This document shows, piece after piece, positions 34,065-39,947 of a stretch of 39,947 bases of DNA. This DNA is from Clostridiales bacterium (lineage in GTDB: Bacteria; Bacillota; Clostridia; Lachnospirales; WQUN01), in contig JAISZB010000088.1 of assembly GCA_031269465.1 (NCBI GenBank), positions 1 through 39,947 on the forward strand, given 5' to 3'. How positions within the stretch are numbered: position 1 is the stretch's first letter; every line of letters begins with the position of its first letter. The notes under the pieces are model-generated. The model saw only the letters and a program-made list of their open reading frames with translations, had not been told where the DNA came from and did not search any database. A program made the position numbers and the translations under genes.

Positions 34065-36219
34065 CTTTTTCTATTCCCTTCATCGTAAGCTCTATTCTCT
34101 TCTTGACGGCATCCACCCTGACGACTTTCACTTTTACTATGTCTCCGACGGAAACTACATCCAGCGGATGCTTTACATACCTGTTCGCCATCTGGGAGAT
34201 ATGGACAAGCCCGTCCTGATGGACTCCGATGTCAACGAAAGCCCCGAAATCGATGACGTTTCTAACAGTCCCCTGCAAAACCAGGCCTTCCTTCAAATCC
34301 TCAATGGAGAGGATATCGCTTCTTAGCACTAAAGGAGGCATTTCCTCCCTCGGATCGCGGCCGGGCTTTTCCAATTCATTTATAATGTCCTTTAGAGTCG
34401 GAGTCCCGATGCCAAGCTCCTCTGCCAGGGAGTCGAAATCATTTATCCTGCCCCTGAGGTTTTTCAGCTTCCTTTGCGTCACATCAATGAGAGAGCAGCC
34501 CAAATGGGCCAGGAGCTGCTCGGCGGCTTTGTAAGATTCCGGGTGGACTCCGGTATTGTCAAGCGGATGATCAGAGTCCGGTATGCGCAGGAATCCGGCG
34601 CACTGCTCGAAGGTTTTCGCGCCTAGCTTCTTTACGTTTTTAAGCTCCTTGCGGCTTTTGAACTTCCCGTTTTCTTCCCGGTACTCCAAAATGTTCTTGG
34701 CTACGGCGCCGCTGACTCCGGCTACATAGTTTAGAAGGGAAGGGGATGCTGTGTTAAGATCCACCCCGACATTGTTGACGCAGCCTTCGACTACGCCTCC
34801 CAGAGCTTCATTGAGCTTCTTCTGGTTCATGTCATGCTGGTACTGGCCGACGCCGATGGACTTTGGATCAATCTTCACAAGCTCTGCCAGGGGATCCTGA
34901 AGCCTTCGGCCAATTGACACCGCGCTTCTCAAAGAGACGTCAAAATCCGGAAATTCCTTTGCGCCAAGCTGGGATGCGGAGTAAACGGATGCGCCGGCTT
35001 CATTTACAATTACATAGTAGATCTTGCGATCGATCTCCTTTAAGAGATCCGATACGAAACTTTCGGTCTCCCTGGAGGCAGTGCCGTTTCCGATTGCTAT
35101 TAGATTTACGCTGTGCTTTTCAAGAAGGCTTTTAATATAAACCTTAGCTTGCTGGATCTTTGCCGTCATCTTGGGAATGCTGCAATAAGCCACTCCAGTT
35201 TCGAGAACTTTGCCTGTATCGTCAATGACCGCTACCTTGCATCCTGTTCTAAAGCCTGGATCCAGAGCCAGAACCGTCTTGCCCTTTATCGGAGGCTGCA
35301 GCAGCAGCTGCCTCAGATTTTCTCCGAATACGCGTATGGAGACTTCCTGCGCCTTTTCAGTAAGTTCGTTTCTTATGTCTTTTTCCACAGAAGGGGAGAT
35401 GAGGCGCTTATAGGAGTCTTCTATCACATAGGAGATGAATTCCTTAGTAAATCGGTTCTCCTTAACGATGAGATTGTAGAGCATGGAGAGGATCTGCTCT
35501 GCGGGCGCTTCAAGCTGCACCTTTAGAATATCTTCGCTTTCTCCTCGGTTTATCGCAAGTACACGGTGCCCAGCTATTTTTTGAACCGGCTCATGGAAGT
35601 CGCGGTACATCTCATAATTGGACTGGCTGCCGTCTTCAAAGGAGGCGTAGGAGGACAGGATGGAGTTGTCCCATGTCATCTTGCGTATCGCCTGGCGGTA
35701 GTTGGCATCGTCTGATATAATCTCCGCAATGATGTCTCCCGCTCCATCCAAGGCTTCTTTGGCGCTGTGAACTTCATTTTCAGGATTCACGTATGCCAGC
35801 GCAAGCTCCTCAAGAGGCTTTGAGCAGTCCTGAGCCCAAATCGCCAAAGCCAAAGGCTCCAGGCCGCGCTCCTTTGCAACGGTTGCACGGGTGCGCCTCT
35901 TGGGGCGAAACGGCCTGTAGATGTCGTCTATCTCCGTTACAGTAACGGCTTTATCCAGAGCTTCTGAGATTTCTTCTGTCAGCTTTTCCTGCGCCGCGAT
36001 GCTCTTTCTCACCTGCTCTCGCTTTTCATCCAGGCCTCGAAGATAGTTGAGCCTGTCGTAAAGGCTTCGCAGAACCTGATCATCCAGGGAGCCGGTAGCC
36101 TCTTTCCGGTATCTGGCTATGAAGGGTATGGTGTTGTCTTCGTCGATAAGCTTTACTGTGTTGGCGACTTGCGTAGATGTGAGTTTGAACTCTCTTTCGA
36201 GGGCTTTTAAGATATCCAT
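34051..36219 (-). CDS. tex: Tex/YhgF-family RNA-binding transcription accessory protein
   Basis: A protein of 722 residues, normal for Tex. Domains in order: N-terminal helical Tex region ('DNTIPFIARYRKEATGSLDD', 'IDDIYRPFRPKRRTRATVAK'), a YqgF/RuvC-like domain ('VLALDPGFRTGCKVAVIDDT', 'NLIAIGNGTASRETESFVSD'), a helix-hairpin-helix part ('LNTASPSLLNYVAGVSGAVA', 'GKFKSRKELKNVKKLGAKTF') and a C-terminal S1 domain ('LVLQGTVRNVIDFGAFVDIG', 'DGLVHISQMANRYVKHP'). Tex binds nucleic acid and RNA polymerase and affects gene expression; the exact role is unsettled. AAGGAAG precedes the ATG. The downstream AEC gene overlaps it. Confidence 0.95.
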   Translation of the reverse strand: MDILKALEREFKLTSTQVANTVKLIDEDNTIPFIARYRKEATGSLDDQVLRSLYDRLNYLRGLDEKREQVRKSIAAQEKLTEEISEALDKAVTVTEIDDIYRPFRPKRRTRATVAKERGLEPLALAIWAQDCSKPLEELALAYVNPENEVHSAKEALDGAGDIIAEIISDDANYRQAIRKMTWDNSILSSYASFEDGSQSNYEMYRDFHEPVQKIAGHRVLAINRGESEDILKVQLEAPAEQILSMLYNLIVKENRFTKEFISYVIEDSYKRLISPSVEKDIRNELTEKAQEVSIRVFGENLRQLLLQPPIKGKTVLALDPGFRTGCKVAVIDDTGKVLETGVAYCSIPKMTAKIQQAKVYIKSLLEKHSVNLIAIGNGTASRETESFVSDLLKEIDRKIYYVIVNEAGASVYSASQLGAKEFPDFDVSLRSAVSIGRRLQDPLAELVKIDPKSIGVGQYQHDMNQKKLNEALGGVVEGCVNNVGVDLNTASPSLLNYVAGVSGAVAKNILEYREENGKFKSRKELKNVKKLGAKTFEQCAGFLRIPDSDHPLDNTGVHPESYKAAEQLLAHLGCSLIDVTQRKLKNLRGRINDFDSLAEELGIGTPTLKDIINELEKPGRDPREEMPPLVLRSDILSIEDLKEGLVLQGTVRNVIDFGAFVDIGVHQDGLVHISQMANRYVKHPLDVVSVGDIVKVKVVRVDAVKKRIELTMKGIEKDDPK

Positions 36220-36838
36220 CCAATCTTCCTTTCTTATTTTGCGCGGAGCAGCGATTCTTAACGCCCCGTTTTATTAATATACTACTTTTAAGCGCCAAAT
36301 GCAAAGACTTGGACGAAAATGCCCTCAGGCCCAACTTATGCTTCGTGGGGCCGGACATTGAGAAATCCTAATATTTTTTAAAAACAGCATATTTGATGTT
36401 TTTGGACAGTATATTCTATATGAGGGTTTTAAAAATCCAAATGCATGTCTCGGTGAAGCATTTAATGAATGCTTTTAAGCATTGTCCATTAAACCTGCCG
36501 AATATTAGCATATAGCGCCGATTTTTTTATTGATCTTAGGTATCATTATTACAAAATAATCTCAAGAATGGTTATATAATTCTATACAGATAAAGTCACG
36601 TCTCTTAAGTTTGTTATCGTATGTCAAATAAAGTGCCGTGATGGGATATAAGAGTGAATGTTGAAAGCTTAAAACGAGAATGTTTAGTAAACCACCGCGA
36701 TTTTGCTCCTTCCGAACACAAGGGTTTTTTTTCTGATATGCTTATGCTCAGCGCAATGCATTGAATTTTGAGCTGGATTATCAAATGAGCAGCTGTATAA
36801 TGGAGCTCTATTTCTGTAAAAATACATGCCGCAAGTTT
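36220..36838. other. AT-rich gene-free region upstream of tex
   Basis: No supported gene. It contains tex's leader and an AT-rich stretch (about 36400-36640) with many TATAAT-like words but no pair of boxes convincing enough to name as a promoter. A diverged inverted piece around 36772-36812 (GAGCTGGATTATCAAATGAG then CTGTATAATGGAGCTC) may be another degraded repeat copy. Confidence 0.4.
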
Positions 36839-37135
36839 TATGCTGATGCGCATATGAAAGCTCCTATTTTGGAGCTTGAATGTACAGCGAGAGGGATGCC
36901 GATATCGGCATTTAGCGCCTTGATAGCGCTGAATTAATGCATTTGAGAATTTCAGCGCCAGTGGATAATCAAGCTCTACAGATTTTCATCAAATGTTCCT
37001 TTTTTTGTTGATTATCCTTTGAATGGTGCGAAAAGATCTGCATTTTGCACTCGCTGTATAATCAAGCTCCAAAAAAGGCAATTTTCTGTGAAAATCAGTA
37101 TCCAAAACAGATGCATTTGACTGCATATCTACATA
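36839..37135. repeat. Nested palindromic repeats: type A inserted in type B
   Basis: The outer type B copy runs TATGCTGATGCGCATATGAA, CTATTTTGGAGCTTGAATGT, core GATGCCGATATCGGCATT, the optional hairpin AGCGCTGAATT/AATTTCAGCGC, GGATAATCAAGCTC. It is then broken by a type A copy (about 36975-37101, ending GTGAAAATCAGTA) and resumes CCAAAACAGATGCATTTGAC, TGCATATCTACATA. Joining the two outer parts restores the standard right arm (compare 25755-25800). Confidence 0.82.
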
Positions 37136-37191
37136 GGCGGATGCAAGCCTTGCCGCGCGGCGTTTTAGCTTTCTTGTCTGGAGGAGAGGCC

Positions 37192-38097
37192 ATGCAGCTG
37201 GAAGTGTATGCAGATGTTGTGTTTTTCATAAATTTCGCTATGGATTGCCTGATTCTATGGGTTGCCGGAAAGCTTTCCAGATCCAGGGCGAGGCTTTGGA
37301 GGCTGCTTCTGGGTTCAGGGCTTATGGCGCTTATGTACTGCGCCATGGTTTTTGTCGCGGATTTGCATATCTTCTATCACATGGCGTCAGCGGTGCTGAT
37401 GCTGATGATAGGCGTATGGGTGGCGTACCTGCCGACGAAGGCCATAGCTTTCATAAAGCTCATCGCAATGAGCTACGCCGCTTCATTCTTCATCGGCGGC
37501 ATAGGGACGGCGCTCTTCTACTCCACGCAGTTTAACAACATTCTGGGAAGCATTGCCGATGTAACGGTCAATCATTTCTCTCTGCCGATATTAGTCATTG
37601 CCTCTGTGACCTTCTACGCAGTTTTCAAGATTGCGTCGGTTTGGCTTGACAGCAGGGCGCTAAAGCGCCAGCTCTGCCTATCTGTAAGGATCTTTTTCGG
37701 CGAAAGGGAATGCGAGTTTAACGCTCTGGTTGATACGGGGAATTCTTTAAGGGATCCTTTGAGCCATTGCCCCGTCATTGTCGCGGAGTTCGACAGCGTC
37801 AAGAATTTCCTGCCGGATAGCATGAAGCTTATTTTTTACGAAAAACAGGAGAACGACTTGCAGCACTTGCTTGCGGGAGCCGAAGGAAGCACCTTCTCAG
37901 GAAGGCTCAGGATGATTCCCTACGAGAGCCTGGGGCGGAAAAACGGCTTGCTTATCGGCTTCAGGCCGGACAAAGTTGAAATAGACAATGGAAAAGGCGT
38001 AATATTGCTTCAAGATGTAGTAATAGGAATTTACAATTTTACTCTGTCTTCCGACGGAGGCTATCAAGGGCTCCTAAACCCCGAGATGATTGCCTGA
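37192..38097 (+). CDS. spoIIGA: Sigma-E processing peptidase SpoIIGA
   Basis: A protein of 301 residues. It is the membrane aspartic protease that cleaves pro-sigma-E in the mother cell during sporulation. Five hydrophobic segments span residues about 1-150 ('EVYADVVFFINFAMDCLILW' first). The cytoplasmic C-terminal half carries 'FNALVDTGNSLRDPLSHCPV' with the catalytic Asp at about 181, close to Asp183 of Bacillus subtilis. 'MIPYESLGRKNGLLIGFRPD' is also typical. The ATG has GGAGGAGAGG upstream; earlier in-frame codons (from 37045) lie in a palindromic repeat. It is followed by sigE at 51 bases. In many relatives ftsZ lies upstream; here it is absent. Confidence 0.93.
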   Translation: MQLEVYADVVFFINFAMDCLILWVAGKLSRSRARLWRLLLGSGLMALMYCAMVFVADLHIFYHMASAVLMLMIGVWVAYLPTKAIAFIKLIAMSYAASFFIGGIGTALFYSTQFNNILGSIADVTVNHFSLPILVIASVTFYAVFKIASVWLDSRALKRQLCLSVRIFFGERECEFNALVDTGNSLRDPLSHCPVIVAEFDSVKNFLPDSMKLIFYEKQENDLQHLLAGAEGSTFSGRLRMIPYESLGRKNGLLIGFRPDKVEIDNGKGVILLQDVVIGIYNFTLSSDGGYQGLLNPEMIA

Positions 38098-38148
38098 GCC
38101 AAGGCTATCCTATGCTTAAAGCGTAAGAATTGGAATGGAGGAATTCGA

Positions 38149-38892
38149 ATGTTGCACCTTAAGATTATCAGCCTAAGCGTCAAGGATTTTTTTATGAAGC
38201 TCTGGGCAAGGCTGCCATGGATAAAAACCGATTTCGGCAAGATTTTCTATATTGGCGGAAGTGATGTGCTGCCTACGCCCCTAAATGCCGACGAGGAAGC
38301 CGAGCTTCTTGGAAGGCTCGGAACTGACGAAGATATTCAGATAAAGTCCATCCTCATTGAGAGAAACCTCAGGCTTGTCGTCTACATAGCCAGGAAGTTC
38401 GAAAACACCGGCGTGAACGTGGAGGATTTGATTTCAATCGGAACCATAGGGCTAATCAAGGCTATAAATACATTCAGAACCGATAAGAAGATCAAGCTTG
38501 CAACCTATGCGTCGCGCTGCATCGAAAATGAGATTCTGATGTACTTGAGGCGCAATACGCGCACGAAATCGGAAGTGTCCATTGACGAGCCGCTAAATGT
38601 GGACTGGGAGGGAAACGAGCTTCTTCTTTCAGATATCTTAGGCACCGATGTGGATGTCATATCCCGGGACATTGAAGATGAGGTTGACAGGGATTTGCTG
38701 AATAAAGCGCTTGAGAAGCTTACAAAGCGCGAGAAGAGGATAGTGGAGCTCAGGTTTGGGCTGGAAGCCGGAGGGGAGGAGAAGACCCAGAAAGAAGTCG
38801 CTGATCTGCTGGGAATATCCCAGTCGTACATCTCCAGGCTGGAGAAGAAGATAATTGGAAGACTCAGAAGAGAAATGAGCCGAATGGCGTGA
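38149..38892 (+). CDS. sigE: Sporulation sigma factor SigE
   Basis: A protein of 247 residues, early mother-cell sigma factor made as an inactive precursor. The N-terminal 30 or so residues form the amphipathic pro-sequence, followed by '[14 protein letters not shown]', where SpoIIGA would cut nearby. Region 2: '[20 protein letters not shown]', '[20 protein letters not shown]', '[20 protein letters not shown]'. Then '[20 protein letters not shown]' and region 4 '[20 protein letters not shown]', '[20 protein letters not shown]'. The similarity to the Bacillus protein is high throughout. GGAGG precedes the ATG. sigG, which often follows, is not next. Confidence 0.95.
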   Translation: MLHLKIISLSVKDFFMKLWARLPWIKTDFGKIFYIGGSDVLPTPLNADEEAELLGRLGTDEDIQIKSILIERNLRLVVYIARKFENTGVNVEDLISIGTIGLIKAINTFRTDKKIKLATYASRCIENEILMYLRRNTRTKSEVSIDEPLNVDWEGNELLLSDILGTDVDVISRDIEDEVDRDLLNKALEKLTKREKRIVELRFGLEAGGEEKTQKEVADLLGISQSYISRLEKKIIGRLRREMSRMA

Positions 38893-38899
38893 TTGATTG

Positions 38900-39283
38900 A
38901 TGGATGATTTTTTGCTTCATCTTAAGATTCTAGAGAGAATCCTAAGAGAAAAGCGCGAAATTCTAGAGCAGATACTAGCCATTTCAGAAAACCAAGCGGT
39001 AGTTTTGGAAAGCTATCAGGACGACTTTGCCAGGGCTATGCATTCCGGAATGAGCAAGGAAAAACAGAAGCTTATAGATATAGCGCTTAAAAACGATGGG
39101 GTCTTTGAGACCGTATTCAATGAAATAGTAGACGTCTTCGAACAAGAGGCGCCTGGATGCAAACGGGTGGTTGAGAAGCTTCAGGAGCATATAAAGGCGG
39201 TAGCTTCAACAGACGCTCTCATTCGCTCGCAGGAGGCTAAAAACTCAGAGCTTGCTAGAAGAAAATCGCCCGTGTATTCTTAA
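38900..39283 (+). CDS. Small coiled-coil protein after sigE (FlgN-like?)
   Basis: A protein of 127 residues, all predicted helix with heptad-like spacing: 'LLHLKILERILREKREILEQ', 'KEKQKLIDIALKNDGVFETV', 'KRVVEKLQEHIKAVASTDAL'. Such helical proteins resemble FlgN-type chaperones, but no diagnostic motif is visible, so the family is uncertain. It starts 7 bases after the sigE stop, with a TTG directly before the ATG as another possible start and only a weak ribosome site (GTGATTG). Being last in the spoIIGA-sigE operon it would be expressed in sporulation. The operon ends at the terminator at 39542-39574. Confidence 0.65.
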   Translation: MDDFLLHLKILERILREKREILEQILAISENQAVVLESYQDDFARAMHSGMSKEKQKLIDIALKNDGVFETVFNEIVDVFEQEAPGCKRVVEKLQEHIKAVASTDALIRSQEAKNSELARRKSPVYS

Positions 39284-39285
39284 GG

Positions 39286-39335
39286 ATGCTGTTTTTCATT
39301 GAAAGCTCCTATTTTGGAGCCTGATTATACAGGCA
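39286..39335. repeat. Palindromic repeat, left-half fragment
   Basis: TTTTTCATTGAAAGCTCCTA, TTTTGGAGCCTGATTATACA: a type B left half directly before a complete copy. Confidence 0.6.
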
Positions 39336-39346
39336 TACCCTAATTA

Positions 39347-39471
39347 TATACTGATTTTCATTGAGAATTACCTTTTTTGGAGCCAGATTATAAAGCTGGT
39401 GCGATTGATATTGGCATTTCGCACCTTGAAAGCGGATGCGAAATCAGCGCGTTTGGCTGCGCGTCAGTATA
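39347..39471. repeat. Palindromic repeat, mixed copy after the sigE operon
   Basis: TATACTGATTTTCATTGAGA, CCTTTTTTGGAGCCAGATTA, a core half ATTGATATTGGCATTTCGCA, CTTGAAAGCGGATGCG and TTTGGCTGCGCGTCAGTATA. The left side is type A-like and the right side type B-like. Tail pieces (GCAGTCATATGCG, TTTCATATGCGAATC) continue to about 39519. Confidence 0.7.
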
Positions 39472-39541
39472 AATGATTTGCAGTCATATGCGCTTTGGCA
39501 GTTTCATATGCGAATCATGCTGCAAGCCTAAATGAAAGAAG

Positions 39542-39574
39542 CTGAAGAACACGCGTGTTCTTCAGTTTCTTTTT
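39542..39574 (+). terminator. Rho-independent terminator of the spoIIGA-sigE operon
   Basis: CTGAAGAACACG and its exact complement CGTGTTCTTCAG form a 12-bp stem followed by TTTCTTTTT. The group II intron begins at the next base. Confidence 0.88.
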
Positions 39575-39947
39575 GTGCGACCGGCATGAATGACAGCTAG
39601 GCGGTGCGAGACCGCTGTGGGCTTGGCAGTAGGAACCACGAGCCAAAGGCAAGGGTGTCCATCGCGGGGTAGAATCTGAAGGAAGCTGGAGGCAAGCCCT
39701 CGGTCTAAGGTACACGAACCAAACTGGAGGCTGGCTTGCGCCGGACGAGCTTGCAAAACAAAGCGAAGTCCAATGCCGCCCGAAGCGCATGCAGCAGACT
39801 TTGGCGGATATATGAGGGGAAAGCGGCCGTTCCTGCCCGGCGGGGCCTGGCGGGACGCCGCGGTGCGGGGAGATATTCTCTAAAACGGCGGCCCATGCGG
39901 CAATGTACGGTTGAACGCCGGAAGCCGGCAAGATTCGCAGCAGTGGG
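39575..39947 (+). mobile_element. Group IIC intron, 5' part, cut by the window end
   Basis: It begins GTGCGACCGGCATG, like the GUGUGCCCGGCAUG start of the Oceanobacillus group IIC intron. Further landmarks of domain I in the same order are AAGGGTGTCC, GAATCTGAAGGAAGC, CGGTCTAAGGTACACGAAC, and GAAGTCC, followed by GGGGAAAGC and CTGCCCGGCGGGGCCTGGCG. Insertion directly after a terminator stem and T-run is the known habit of class C introns. The reverse transcriptase/maturase gene would lie beyond 39947; no start for it is seen inside the window. Confidence 0.85.

Overview
The window looks like chromosomal DNA of a spore-forming member of the Firmicutes (Clostridia-like). It carries spoIIGA-sigE, the dgt-dnaG-rpoD-trmK-nif3 housekeeping block, greA, ftsH, glmM, proC and tex, all with Gram-positive type Shine-Dalgarno sites. 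The genus cannot be named from the sequence alone. No rRNA, tRNA, CRISPR array or prophage was recognised.

Layout. 1-2422: a possibly artefactual start (20-C run), then a large zinc-ribbon/membrane/beta-propeller protein. About 2440-7850 is an accessory zone of decayed genes: an HTH remnant, an IS30-type transposase remnant, a sugar-binding-protein pseudogene and a relaxase pseudogene, plus two intact small genes (a two-TM membrane protein and an AT-rich Uma2-family nuclease). 7872-23040 is mostly a minus-strand housekeeping block: greA; a uridine-kinase-like/metallophosphoesterase pair; trmK-nif3; rpoD, dnaG, dgt and a polysaccharide deacetylase lipoprotein; then a GNAT gene overlapping a stand-alone cheB. 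One plus-strand ECF transporter S gene sits between rpoD and trmK. 24010-36219 holds a MocR-type regulator with an unusual active site, ftsH, proC, glmM (plus strand), an AEC transporter and tex. 37192-39283 is spoIIGA-sigE plus a small coiled-coil gene. The window ends inside a group IIC intron that begins directly after a Rho-independent terminator.

The outstanding feature is a dense family of non-coding palindromic repeats, about 30 loci counting fragments in 40 kb, in most intergenic gaps including the spaces inside the dgt-dnaG-rpoD-trmK cluster. A full copy is about 105-140 bp, starts near TATAC and ends near GTATA, and has outer inverted arms, an inner GGAGCTTGATTA/TAATCAAGCTCC stem and often a central ATGCCGATATCGGCAT palindrome. 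Copies show compensatory arm changes, an optional extra hairpin module, deletion forms and nested insertions. They look like a MITE-type non-autonomous element, possibly with a TA target, that may have become intercistronic RNA hairpins. I do not recognise the family. A second small dyad repeat (GTTCATGCAGCGTGAAC type) occurs at two loci 5.4 kb apart.

All calls come from reading the sequence and its translations; no database search was run. Family names rest on remembered motifs.
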